Shown one piece after another: positions 45,668-54,229 of a stretch of DNA of 64,000 nt. The notes under the pieces are model-generated. The model made no database searches and was not told the DNA's origin. It worked only from the letters and a program-made list of their open reading frames with translations. Origin of the DNA: Agrococcus jenensis. Lineage in GTDB: Bacteria; Actinomycetota; Actinomycetes; Actinomycetales; Microbacteriaceae. Position numbers and translations under genes: made by a program. Positions within the stretch are counted from its first letter, which is position 1. Each line of letters starts with the position of its first letter. The DNA lies in the NCBI RefSeq assembly GCF_003752465.1, contig NZ_RKHJ01000001.1, forward strand, positions 1,674,001 through 1,738,000. The letters are read 5' to 3'.

Positions 45668-46570
45668 ATGCGCATCCGCACCGCCCGTCCGCTCGCCATC
45701 GCCGGCACCGTCGGCCTCGCCGTCGCCCTCGTCGGCTGCAGCAGCGCCGCCAGCTCCGAGAGCGCTGAGCTCGGCTCCGCCGAGAACCCTGTGCAGCTCG
45801 GCGTCGTGGGCGCCTCGGACCCCTATTGGGCCGTGTACGAAGCGGCGGTCGAGGCCGAGGGCATCCAGCTCGAGATCGTCGACTTCACCGAGTACACGCA
45901 GCCGAACCCCGCCCTCAGCGAGGGCGAGCTCGACGTCAACCAGTTCCAGCACGTCCAGTACCTCGGCGACTACAACGTCTCGTCGGGCGAAGACCTGCAG
46001 CCGATCGGGGCGACCGCGATCTACCCGCTGGGCCTCTACTCGGACAAGTACGAGTCCGTCGACGACATCCCCGACGGCGAGACCGTCGTGGTCCCGAACG
46101 ACACCGTCAACCAGGCGCGCGGCCTGCTCGTGCTGCAGTCGGCCGGCCTCATCGCGCTCGCGGAGGGCGGCAGCCCGGCGTCGACGCTCGAGGACGTGCT
46201 GCCCGAGTCGCGGGTCGAGGTGGAGGCGGTCGATGCTGCACTGACCGTCAACTCGCTGCCCGATGTCGCTGCCGCGATCGTGAACAACGACTTCCTCGGC
46301 CCGGCCGGGCTGTCGTCGCAGGACGCGCTCGTCGCCGACGACCCGAGCGACGAGGCGGCCCTGCCCTACGTCAACATCTTCGCGGCGCGCGCAGACGACG
46401 CAGACGACGAGGTGCTGCTGCAGCTCGTCGAGATCTTCCAGTCGAACCAGGAGGTGCTGGACGGCCTGCAGGAGGTCGCAGGCGGCACCGCCGTGTTCGC
46501 GACCACCCCCGCCGCCGATCTGCAGGCCTCGCTCGTCGAGGTCGAGGAGTCGCTCCAGGCGCAGGGCTGA
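45668..46570 (+). CDS. metQ: MetQ/NlpA-family substrate-binding lipoprotein
   Basis: 300-residue periplasmic-type binding protein anchored by Cys24 (LVGC). NlpA-family segments are PYWAVYEAAVEAEG, LSEGELDVNQFQHVQYL, and NSLPDVAAAIVNNDFLGPAGL, where the ligand-binding residues fall. It delivers D/L-methionine or a related compound to the MetNI transporter that follows. First gene of metQ-metN-metI, with AAGGAG upstream of the ATG. No regulator or riboswitch is visible. Confidence 0.9.
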   Translation: MRIRTARPLAIAGTVGLAVALVGCSSAASSESAELGSAENPVQLGVVGASDPYWAVYEAAVEAEGIQLEIVDFTEYTQPNPALSEGELDVNQFQHVQYLGDYNVSSGEDLQPIGATAIYPLGLYSDKYESVDDIPDGETVVVPNDTVNQARGLLVLQSAGLIALAEGGSPASTLEDVLPESRVEVEAVDAALTVNSLPDVAAAIVNNDFLGPAGLSSQDALVADDPSDEAALPYVNIFAARADDADDEVLLQLVEIFQSNQEVLDGLQEVAGGTAVFATTPAADLQASLVEVEESLQAQG

Positions 46571-46646
46571 CCACCGGCGCGGGCGACGGCGAACCGCCGG
46601 GCGCCCGCGCCGCACGACCCCCGATCGCCACGAGCCAGAGAGCGCC

Positions 46647-47678
46647 ATGCCACACATCCAGCTCACCGACGTCAGCAAGTCGTACCCGCCCTCCAGGCGT
46701 GGCGGCACGCCGGTCGCCGCCGTCGACGGGGTCTCCGTCTCGATCGAGCGCGGCGAGGTGCATGGCGTCATCGGCTACTCCGGCGCCGGCAAGTCCACGC
46801 TGGTGCGCCTCATCAACGGGCTGGAGCCGGTCACTGCCGGCTCGATCGAGATCGACGGCGTCGACATCACAGCGCTGCCGGCCGGTGAGCTGCGCCGCGT
46901 GCGCCAAGGCATCGGCATGATCTTCCAGCGGTTCAACCTGCTGCGCTCGCGCTCGATCCGCGGCAACGTCGCGTATCCGCTCGAGGTGGTCGGCATGCCG
47001 CGGGCCGAGCGCGCGGCCCGGGTCGACGAGCTGCTGCGCTTCGTCGGACTCGAGGAGAAGGCCGACGCATACCCCGAGCAGCTCTCCGGCGGCCAGCAGC
47101 AGCGCGTCGGGATCGCACGCGCGCTGGCGGCATCGCCTTCCATCCTGCTCGCCGACGAGGCCACCAGCGCGCTCGACCCGGAGACCACCGACGAGGTGCT
47201 GGACCTGCTCGCGCGCGTCAACCGCGAGCTCGGCGTCACGATCGTCGTCATCACGCACGAGATGGACGTGATCGCCCGCATCGCCGCAAAGGTCGCCGTG
47301 ATGGACCGCGGCCGCGTCGTCGAGAGTGGCGACACCTACGACGTGTTCACCCGCCCGCAGACGGACACTGCGAAGCGCTTCGTGAAGACGGTCGTGCGTG
47401 CGCTGCCCGACGGCGCTGCCCTGCAAGCGCTGCGGGCTCGGCACGAGGGCCGGCTCTTCACCATCTCGTTCACCGACACCGGCGCATCCGACGCGCGGGT
47501 GTTCGCCGCGCTCGCGCGTGCGGGCGTCGACTTCCAGCTCGTGCACGGCGGCGTCGACGACATCCAGGGCCGCGTCTACGGACTGCTGACCATCGCGGTG
47601 CGAGGCGAGGCCGATGCCGTCGAGACCGCGCTCTCCGGTCTCGGCGGGGGCGTCCACGTCCAGGAGGTGCTCGCATGA
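46647..47678 (+). CDS. metN: Methionine import ATP-binding protein
   Basis: 343-residue ABC ATPase. Walker A is in GYSGAGKSTLVRLINGL, the signature in QLSGGQQQRVGIARALA and Walker B in ILLADEATSALD. The C-terminal 90 residues form the NIL domain that in E. coli MetN binds methionine and inhibits transport, so feedback control is likely here too. 76 nt follow metQ, and the stop overlaps metI by four bases (ATGA). Confidence 0.93.
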   Translation: MPHIQLTDVSKSYPPSRRGGTPVAAVDGVSVSIERGEVHGVIGYSGAGKSTLVRLINGLEPVTAGSIEIDGVDITALPAGELRRVRQGIGMIFQRFNLLRSRSIRGNVAYPLEVVGMPRAERAARVDELLRFVGLEEKADAYPEQLSGGQQQRVGIARALAASPSILLADEATSALDPETTDEVLDLLARVNRELGVTIVVITHEMDVIARIAAKVAVMDRGRVVESGDTYDVFTRPQTDTAKRFVKTVVRALPDGAALQALRARHEGRLFTISFTDTGASDARVFAALARAGVDFQLVHGGVDDIQGRVYGLLTIAVRGEADAVETALSGLGGGVHVQEVLA

Positions 47679-48346
47679 GCGAGCTCATCGCGCAGGTGTC
47701 CGGGCTGCTCCCCGCGCTGCTGGAGCAGACGGGGGTCACCCTGTGGCTCGTCGCACTCTCACTGCTGTTCGGCGGCACCGCCGGCCTCATCGTCGGCACC
47801 GCGCTCTACGTGACCCGGAAGGGCGGCGTGCTGCAGCAGCCGATCGTCTTCTGGGTCCTCAACGTGCTGGTCAACACGTTCCGGCCGATCCCGTTCATCA
47901 TCTTCCTCGCCGCCATGCAGCCCATCGCCAGGCTCGTGATCGGCACGGGCATCGGCAACGAGATGATCGTCTTCTCGATCTCGATCGCGGCCACGTTCGG
48001 CATCGCGCGCATCGTCGAGCAGAACCTGGTCTCGGTGGAGCCGGGCGTCATCGAGGCTGCGCGTGCGATGGGTGCGGGTCCGTGGCGGATCATCCGCACG
48101 GTGATCCTGCCTGAAGCATTCGGTCCGCTCATCCTCGGCTTCACCTTCGCGATCGTCGCGCTCATCGACATGTCCGCCGTCGCGGGCATCGTCGGCGGCG
48201 ACGGGCTCGGCGACTACGCGCTCTCCTACGGCTTCCGGCAGTTCGAACCCGTCGTCACGTGGAGCGCGCTCGTCATCATCATCGTCATCACGCAGGTCGT
48301 GCAGGCCGTCGGGAACGCTCTTTCACGGCTCGTGCTGCGCCGCTGA
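47675..48346 (+). CDS. metI: Methionine ABC transporter permease
   Basis: 223-residue permease with five predicted spans. The EAA loop that contacts MetN is IEAARAMGAGPWRIIRTVILPEA. Length and pattern are typical of MetI, including the NTFRPIPFIIFL segment. Overlaps metN by ATGA. Confidence 0.94.
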   Translation: MSELIAQVSGLLPALLEQTGVTLWLVALSLLFGGTAGLIVGTALYVTRKGGVLQQPIVFWVLNVLVNTFRPIPFIIFLAAMQPIARLVIGTGIGNEMIVFSISIAATFGIARIVEQNLVSVEPGVIEAARAMGAGPWRIIRTVILPEAFGPLILGFTFAIVALIDMSAVAGIVGGDGLGDYALSYGFRQFEPVVTWSALVIIIVITQVVQAVGNALSRLVLRR

Positions 48347-48387
48347 GCGCTCGCGCGTCCCCCGCGGATGGGGCAGGATCGGTGCGC

Positions 48388-48735
48388 ATGAGCGACGAGC
48401 TGAGCGACGACGACCGCAACCGCATCCGGGACGACTTCCACGAGGCCGTGACGATGACGGCGTCCGAGATCGAGCGGTGGCTCGAGACGGACGAGTCGCG
48501 CGCCGTCGGGCAGAAGGAGCACGAGGGGGACGAGTCGGCGGGCCACGCCTCCGGGAGACGGATCGTGGCCATCCTCCGCACGAAGCAGGCCGACCTCACC
48601 GATGACGACTACGCCCACATGCGGAAGGTCGTCGGCTACGTCGCGCGGCACGCGAAGCAGCGGCCCGACGGCGACGTGACCGAGACGCCGTGGCGGTACT
48701 CGCTCATGAACTGGGGGCACGACCCGCAGGGCTGA
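48388..48735 (+). CDS. DUF3140 protein
   Basis: 115-residue acidic, helical cytosolic protein matching the DUF3140 pattern: RDDFHEAVTMTASEIERWL, ETDESRAVGQK, RIVAILRTKQADLTDDDYAHMRKVVGYVARH and a terminal TPWRYSLMNWGHDP. Function unknown. The ATG has a weak CAGGAT element 8 nt upstream. It stands alone between the met operon and cstA. Confidence 0.8.
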   Translation: MSDELSDDDRNRIRDDFHEAVTMTASEIERWLETDESRAVGQKEHEGDESAGHASGRRIVAILRTKQADLTDDDYAHMRKVVGYVARHAKQRPDGDVTETPWRYSLMNWGHDPQG

Positions 48736-48802
48736 GCGGCGCGCGACGCGAACGGGCCGATCGCGCGGCGGCGAGGAGGGGTCCCCGCCGCTATGTCCGG
48801 GC

Positions 48803-48808
48803 TAGGCT
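48803..48808 (+). promoter_or_regulatory. -10 element of cstA
   Basis: TAGGCT about 48 nt before the cstA ATG, which has AAGGA upstream. Confidence 0.5.
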
Positions 48809-48856
48809 TTCCCTGGGTACGACCCGCACATCCCCCGCGCAGAGAAGGATCCACCG

Positions 48857-51091
48857 ATGGCCGACGTCGCCACATCGAAGCCCGCGCTGCCTCCCACGGC
48901 GGCCGAGGAGACCACATCCAAGCGGTGGACGCCGCTCAAGATCGCACTGTGGGCGGCCATCGCGCTGCTCGGCGGCATCGCCTGGGTGATGCTCGCCGTC
49001 GTCCGCGGCGAGACCGTGAACGCGATCTGGTTCGTGTTCGCGTCCGTCTCGACCTACCTGATCTTCTACCGCTTCTACTCGAAGTACATCGAGCGGAAGA
49101 TCGTGCGCCCCGACGACACGCGTGCGACGCCCGCCGAGTACAAGGCCAACGGCCGCGACTACGTCGCCACCGACCGCCGCGTGCTCTTCGGCCACCACTT
49201 CGCCGCCATCGCCGGCGCCGGCCCGCTCGTCGGCCCGGTGCTCGCCGCGCAGATGGGCTACCTGCCCGGCACGATCTGGATCATCGTCGGCGTCGTGCTC
49301 GCGGGCGCGGTGCAGGACTACCTCGTGATGTTCTTCTCGATGCGCCGCGGCGGCCGCTCGCTCGGCCAGATGGCGCGCGACGAGTTCGGCCGGGTCGGCG
49401 GCGCCGCCGCGATCCTCGCGACGCTCCTCATCATGGTGATCATCACGGCGATCCTCGCGCTCGTCGTCGTCAACGCGCTCGGCGAGAGCCCGTGGGGCGT
49501 CTTCTCGGTCGCCATGACCATCCCGATCGCCCTCTTCATGGGCGTCTACCTGCGCTGGATCCGCCCGGGCAAGGTGCTCGAGATCTCGATCATCGGCTTC
49601 GTGCTGCTCATGGCCGCGATCATCGGCGGCGGCATGGTCGCCGAGACCGCCTGGGGCCAGGAGCTCTTCACGCTCGACCGCGTCACGATCGCGTGGGGCA
49701 TCGTCATCTACGGCTTCCTCGCCGCGGTGCTGCCGGTCTGGATCCTGCTCACCCCGCGCGACTACCTCTCGACGTTCATGAAGATCGGCGTGATCGTCGC
49801 GCTCGCGCTCGCGATCATCTTCGTCCGCCCCGAGATCTCGGTGCCCGCGTTCACGGAGTTCGCCGCGGGTGACAGCGGACCGGTGTGGCCGGGTTCGCTC
49901 TTCCCGTTCCTCTTCGTGACGATCGCGTGCGGCGCCCTCTCGGGCTTCCACGCGCTCATCGCCTCGGGCACGACGCCGAAGATGGTCGAGAAGGAGAAGC
50001 AGACGCGCCTCCTCGGCTACGGCGGCATGCTCATGGAGTCGTTCGTCGCGATCATGGCGCTCGTCGCCGCGATCTCGATCGACCAGGGCATCTACTACGC
50101 GATGAACTCGTCGGCCGCGAACACGCAGGGCACGATCGAGGGCGCTGCCGCCTTCGTGCAGTCGCTCGGCCTCACCGGTGTGAGCGTCACGCCCGAGCAG
50201 CTCTCGGCCACCGCAGCCGCGGTCGGCGAGGAGTCGATCGTGTCGCGCACCGGCGGTGCGCCGACGCTCGCCCTCGGCCTCGCGAACATCATGCAGAGCT
50301 GGATCGGCGGGCCGTCCATGATGGCGTTCTGGTACCACTTCGCGATCATGTTCGAGGCGCTGTTCATCCTCACCGCGGTGGACGCCGGCACCCGTGTCGC
50401 GCGCTTCATGCTGCAGGACTCGCTCGGCAACGTCTTCCCGAAGTTCAAGGACACGTCCTGGACGCTCGGCGCCTGGATCTGCACGGCGATCATGGTCGCC
50501 GCGTGGGGCGCGGTGCTGATCATGGGCGTCACCGACCCGCTGGGCGGCATCAACACGCTGTTCCCGCTGTTCGGCATCGCCAACCAGCTGCTCGCCGCGA
50601 TCGCGCTCGCGGTCGTGCTCGCGATCGTGGCGAAGCGCCGCACCTTCCGCTCGCTGTGGATCGTGGCCGTGCCGCTCGCGTTCGTGACGGTCGTCACCGT
50701 CACCGCTTCCGCGTTCAAGGTGTTCTCGCCGGTGCCCGCCGTCGGCTACTGGGCCAACCACTTCCGCTTCCGCGACGCGCTCGCGGCGGGGGAGACGTCG
50801 GTCGGCACGACCGAGGGCGTCGCCGCGCTCGAGTCGGTCGTGCGCAACACGATGATCCAGGGCACGCTCTCGATCATCTTCGTGGTGCTCACGATCGTGG
50901 TGATCTGCTTCTCGGTCGCGAACGTCATCAAGGCGTTCCGCTCCACCGAGGTCGTCGACCACGAGGACGAGCGCACCGAGTCGGCGATCTTCGCCCCGGC
51001 CGGCTTCCTGCCGACCCCCGAGGAGCGCGAGATCCAGCAGCAGTGGGACGCGCTGCCGGCCGAGCAGCAGCGCCGCCGGACCGGCCACTGA
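48857..51091 (+). CDS. cstA: CstA/BtsT-family carbon starvation transporter
   Basis: 744-residue polytopic membrane protein with many spans. Conserved CstA segments include FGHHFAAIAGAGPLVGPVLA, VQDYLVMFFSMRRGG, SGFHALIASGTTPKM and GGINTLFPLFGIANQLLAA. E. coli homologues import pyruvate (BtsT, CstA), and CstA has also been linked to peptide uptake. The last 60 residues are a charged cytosolic tail. It is followed after 1 nt by a YbdD-type small gene, as in many bacteria. Confidence 0.94.
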   Translation: MADVATSKPALPPTAAEETTSKRWTPLKIALWAAIALLGGIAWVMLAVVRGETVNAIWFVFASVSTYLIFYRFYSKYIERKIVRPDDTRATPAEYKANGRDYVATDRRVLFGHHFAAIAGAGPLVGPVLAAQMGYLPGTIWIIVGVVLAGAVQDYLVMFFSMRRGGRSLGQMARDEFGRVGGAAAILATLLIMVIITAILALVVVNALGESPWGVFSVAMTIPIALFMGVYLRWIRPGKVLEISIIGFVLLMAAIIGGGMVAETAWGQELFTLDRVTIAWGIVIYGFLAAVLPVWILLTPRDYLSTFMKIGVIVALALAIIFVRPEISVPAFTEFAAGDSGPVWPGSLFPFLFVTIACGALSGFHALIASGTTPKMVEKEKQTRLLGYGGMLMESFVAIMALVAAISIDQGIYYAMNSSAANTQGTIEGAAAFVQSLGLTGVSVTPEQLSATAAAVGEESIVSRTGGAPTLALGLANIMQSWIGGPSMMAFWYHFAIMFEALFILTAVDAGTRVARFMLQDSLGNVFPKFKDTSWTLGAWICTAIMVAAWGAVLIMGVTDPLGGINTLFPLFGIANQLLAAIALAVVLAIVAKRRTFRSLWIVAVPLAFVTVVTVTASAFKVFSPVPAVGYWANHFRFRDALAAGETSVGTTEGVAALESVVRNTMIQGTLSIIFVVLTIVVICFSVANVIKAFRSTEVVDHEDERTESAIFAPAGFLPTPEEREIQQQWDALPAEQQRRRTGH

Positions 51092-51092
51092 G

Positions 51093-51323
51093 ATGACCGC
51101 ATCCGCGAGCGAGGGGCGCCCGGCAGCCGCCGGTGCGCTCCTCGCGCGCGCGTGGCGCGCGCTCATCTGGTGGGCGAAGGGCGTGACGGGCGAGTCGAAG
51201 TACCAGGCCTACGTCGACCACGAGCGGCGGATGCACCCCGACCGCGAGCCGATGACGGAGCGCGCGTTCTGGCGCGACGAGTACCGCCGCCAGGACGCGA
51301 ACCCCGAGGGCCGCTGCTGCTGA
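51093..51323 (+). CDS. ybdD: YbdD/YjiX small protein
   Basis: 76-residue protein of the YbdD/YjiX family: WWAKGVTGESKYQAYVDHERR followed by a Pro-Glu-Arg-rich end and a terminal Cys-Cys. It is paired with CstA/BtsT transporters across bacteria and thought to be needed for their activity. The ATG is 1 nt after the cstA stop. Confidence 0.92.
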   Translation: MTASASEGRPAAAGALLARAWRALIWWAKGVTGESKYQAYVDHERRMHPDREPMTERAFWRDEYRRQDANPEGRCC

Positions 51324-51388
51324 CCCGATCGGCCCACGCTTGCCTGGCAGGAGCCTCGATTGGCCGCTCCGGCCCGGCGATGACCGCC

Positions 51389-51441
51389 ATCGGTCGCCTC
51401 TGGCTGCTCGGAACCGCTCCCAGCAGCCACGAGCGACCGAT
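51389..51441. repeat. 20-nt-arm palindrome between ybdD and the TPR gene
   Basis: Arms 51389-51408 and 51422-51441 pair at 17 of 20 positions (ATCGGTCGC and GGCTGCT blocks perfect) over a 13-nt loop. The right arm ends on the first base of the TPR gene's stop codon on the minus strand. It lies between convergent genes and may terminate both. Confidence 0.8.
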
Positions 51442-51953
51442 CAGCGCGTGGCGGGCCGCTCGGGCTCGGTGAGGGCCTCGGCGTAGGCGCGCACCGAGCG
51501 GTTGTAGCGGGGGAGCGTCGGCTCGAGCGCCTCGATGACGACCCGCAGCGCCTCGTCGTGGCGGCCGGCGCTGTGCAGCGCGAGGGCGAGGAACACGCGC
51601 GGCGACGCCCCGGTCGACGGATGCTCCGGTGCCGCCGCGAGCACCGCGATCGACTCGTCGAGGCGGCCGGTGTTGCGCAGCGTCGAGCCGTACTGCACCG
51701 CGAGCTGCGCGTGCCGCTCCGCGTCGAGGCCGAGCGCGAGCGCCCGCTCGTACTCGCGCTCTGCGTCGTGCTCGCGGCCCAGCGAGTCGAGCATCCCCGC
51801 GAGCTCGAACGCCGCCCGCCCGTCGGCACCCGGGTACGCGGCCGCGAGGGACCGCATCGCGGCGATCGCCTCGTCGGGGGGCGTGCTGTCGACGCGGTCC
51901 CAGAGGTCGGCGACCGCCGCGCTCCAGGCCGCGGTCTCCCACTCGACGCTCAC
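51441..51953 (-). CDS. Tetratricopeptide-repeat protein
   Basis: 170-residue all-helical protein with three to four TPR-like pairs: DGRAAFELAGMLDSLGREHDAEREYERALAL, ...YGSTLRNTGRLDESIAVL, and LALALHSAGRHDEALRVVIEAL. It matches a family of small actinobacterial TPR proteins of unknown function. The GTG start overlaps the stop of the upstream prolyl oligopeptidase gene by four bases (GTGA), so it is translated from the same message. Confidence 0.82.
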   Translation of the reverse strand: MSVEWETAAWSAAVADLWDRVDSTPPDEAIAAMRSLAAAYPGADGRAAFELAGMLDSLGREHDAEREYERALALGLDAERHAQLAVQYGSTLRNTGRLDESIAVLAAAPEHPSTGASPRVFLALALHSAGRHDEALRVVIEALEPTLPRYNRSVRAYAEALTEPERPATR

Positions 51954-54040
51954 GGCGCCTGCCCCTCGCGCAGCCCGCCGTCGAGGCCCGTGTGGTGCGC
52001 CGCGAACGCCAGCTGGTCGGCGAACTCGAGCGCGGCGGCATCCTTCGGCTTGCCCATCCCGTGCCCGGCGCGCGTGTCGACGCTGAGCAGCACGGGCGCG
52101 TCCGCGTCGAGCCCGGCGGCCCTGGCCGCCGCCTGCGCGCGCTGCAGCTCGGCCGCGAACTTGAAGGAGTGCGCGGGCACGACGCGGTCGTCGTGGTCGC
52201 CGGTGGTGATGAGGGTAGGCGGATGCGCGACCTCGCGCACGTTGTGCAGGGGCGAGTAGGCACGGAGGTACGCGTGCGCCTCCGCCTCGTCGGGGTCGCC
52301 GTAGTCGCTCGCCCACGCCCAGCCGATCGTGAAGCGGTGGTACCGCAGCATGTCGAGCACGCCGACGCCGGGCAGCACGGCGGCCCACAGCTCCGGCCGC
52401 TGCGTGAGCGCGGCGCCCGCGAGCAGCCCGCCGTTCGAGCGGCCGTGGAGCGCGAGCTGCGCGTGCGTCGTGACACCGGTCGCGACGAGGTGCTCGGCGA
52501 TCGCGAACAGGTCGTCGAAGACCTGCTGCTTGCGCTCCTTCGTGCCGCCCTTGTGCCAGTCGGTGCCGAACTCGCCGCCGCCGCGCAGGTTCGGCACGAC
52601 GAGCACGCCGCCGGCCGCGACCCACGCCGCGAGCACCGCCCGGAAGCCGGGATTCATCGGGATGTTGAAGCCGCCGTAGCCCCAGATGAGGGTCGGCCGC
52701 GGCGCGCTGCCGTCGTCGTCGGCGGGGCGCACGAGGAACGCGGGCACGGTCGCGCCGTCCGTCGACGTCGCGCGGATGCGCTCGGTGGTCGCGGCGGGCG
52801 CCGCGGCACCGGGCGTCGGCAGAATGCGGTGGGCGACGAGCCGTGCGCCGTCGACCTCGACGACGTGCCGGGTGCCGCGGTCGACGAAGCTCTCGGTGGT
52901 CGCGAGCACGACGCCGGAGTCCTGGCTCGCATCGGAGCCGGTGATGGAGACGCCGTCGCCGAGTGGCACGTCGTCGCCGAGGTCCCCGGCGAAGGTGGCG
53001 AGCTGCATGCGGTGGCTCGCGTCGTGCGAGTACTCCAGCACGAGGCCCGTCGCGGTGAGCGACGCGTCGAGCAGCACGTCCTCGGCGTGCTCGGGCACGA
53101 CGGTCGACTCGCGGCCGGACGCGAGGTCGAACGCGGCGAGCCGGTAGCGCGCCGCGCCCTCGTCCGTCACGACGAACAGGGAGCCGTCGTGGATGCCGAT
53201 CGCGTTCCACTCGTGCTCGTGCCCCTCGACCAGCTGCCGGAGCGCGTCGTCGCCGTGGCGCCGCACGGCCAGGTCGTTGCCGCTCGACGAGCCGGTGTCG
53301 GTCGAGAGCACGAACCAGTCGTCGTCGCGCGGCCAGTGGCGCGCGAACATGCGCGGTGCATCCGGCCGAGTGAAGAGCACCGCATCCTCGGCGGGGTCCG
53401 TGCCGACGTCGTGCCGCAGCAGGCGGCCGGCGCCCATCTCGTCGGTCAGCGCGTCGCCGGCGGGCGCGTCGTAGGCCCAGTAGCTGAACGCGCGGCCGCC
53501 CGGCAGCCAGACGGCGCCGTTCCACTTCGTCCACCGGATCTCGTCGGGGAGGTCCTTACCCGTCGCGACGTCGCGGACGCGGATGGTGCGCCAGTCGGAG
53601 CCGCCGTCGGCCGCGCCGTAGGCGAGCAGGGTGCCCTCGGGGTTGACCGACGCCATCGTGACGGCGACCGTGCCGTCGTCGGACAGGCCGTTCGGGTCGA
53701 GCAGCACGCGCGCGGCGGCCGGGTCGTCGAGCTCGTCGACCGACTCGGCGGTGACGAGCACCGGCTGGTTCTGGCCGTCGCTGTGCCACGCGAACGCGCG
53801 GCCGCCGCGCACCCACGGGCAGCCGCGGGTCGGCGCGGTGAGCAGCGCCGACACCCGCTCGCGGAACGCGTCGCGGGCGGGCAGCTGCGCGAGCACCGGC
53901 TCGGCGAACGCGTTCTGCGCCTCGATGAAGGCGCGCGTCTCGGCGCTCTCGCCGTCCTCGAGCCAGCGGTACGGGTCGGCGATCGCCTCCCCGTGCACGG
54001 TCTCAACGGTGTCGTCTCGTCTCACCTCGGGGTAGCGCAT
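51950..54040 (-). CDS. Prolyl oligopeptidase (S9A family)
   Basis: 696-residue serine peptidase cleaving short peptides after Pro. The N-terminal beta-propeller starts at DPYRWLEDG and runs to about residue 410. The alpha/beta hydrolase domain carries the nucleophile Ser in LHGRSNGGLLAG, the Asp in TTGDHDDRVVP and the His in RAGHGMGK. No signal peptide, so cytosolic. TAGGCT lies 6 nt before the ATG (leaderless). The TPR gene follows by a 4-nt overlap. Confidence 0.93.
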   Translation of the reverse strand: MRYPEVRRDDTVETVHGEAIADPYRWLEDGESAETRAFIEAQNAFAEPVLAQLPARDAFRERVSALLTAPTRGCPWVRGGRAFAWHSDGQNQPVLVTAESVDELDDPAAARVLLDPNGLSDDGTVAVTMASVNPEGTLLAYGAADGGSDWRTIRVRDVATGKDLPDEIRWTKWNGAVWLPGGRAFSYWAYDAPAGDALTDEMGAGRLLRHDVGTDPAEDAVLFTRPDAPRMFARHWPRDDDWFVLSTDTGSSSGNDLAVRRHGDDALRQLVEGHEHEWNAIGIHDGSLFVVTDEGAARYRLAAFDLASGRESTVVPEHAEDVLLDASLTATGLVLEYSHDASHRMQLATFAGDLGDDVPLGDGVSITGSDASQDSGVVLATTESFVDRGTRHVVEVDGARLVAHRILPTPGAAAPAATTERIRATSTDGATVPAFLVRPADDDGSAPRPTLIWGYGGFNIPMNPGFRAVLAAWVAAGGVLVVPNLRGGGEFGTDWHKGGTKERKQQVFDDLFAIAEHLVATGVTTHAQLALHGRSNGGLLAGAALTQRPELWAAVLPGVGVLDMLRYHRFTIGWAWASDYGDPDEAEAHAYLRAYSPLHNVREVAHPPTLITTGDHDDRVVPAHSFKFAAELQRAQAAARAAGLDADAPVLLSVDTRAGHGMGKPKDAAALEFADQLAFAAHHTGLDGGLREGQAP

Positions 54041-54046
54041 CCGCCC

Positions 54047-54052
54047 AGCCTA
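54047..54052 (-). promoter_or_regulatory. -10 element of the prolyl oligopeptidase gene (leaderless)
   Basis: TAGGCT on the minus strand, 6 nt before the ATG at 54040. Confidence 0.55.
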
Positions 54053-54075
54053 CGAGCCGGGCCGGGGAGCCTCCC

Positions 54076-54167
54076 GCACAGCGCAAGCCCTCCGCCCGCA
54101 TCGCGCTGCTGTCGCGACCAGCCCCGCCGATCCGCGTCTTCAGCGCCCAGCAGGGCTTGCGTCGTGC
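54076..54167. repeat. Nested inverted repeat (GCGCAAGCCCT ... AGGGCTTGCG)
   Basis: Outer arms CGCAAGCCCT (54082-54091) and AGGGCTTGCG (54152-54161), extended by GCAC/GTGC at 54076 and 54164, enclose an inner GCGCTG/CAGCGC pair (54103-54108 and 54141-54146). It lies between the fumC terminator and the prolyl oligopeptidase promoter. Confidence 0.7.
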
Positions 54168-54185
54168 GAGCGCCCCCGCGCACGA

Positions 54186-54219
54186 GCGAGGGGCACCCGC
54201 CGCAGCGGATGCCCCTCGC
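54186..54219 (-). terminator. Hairpin terminator of fumC
   Basis: 15-bp stem with one mismatch (54186-54200 with 54205-54219, GCGAGGGGCAYCCGC) and a 4-nt loop, 11 nt past the fumC stop. Confidence 0.8.
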
Positions 54220-54229
54220 GTCGAGCGCG

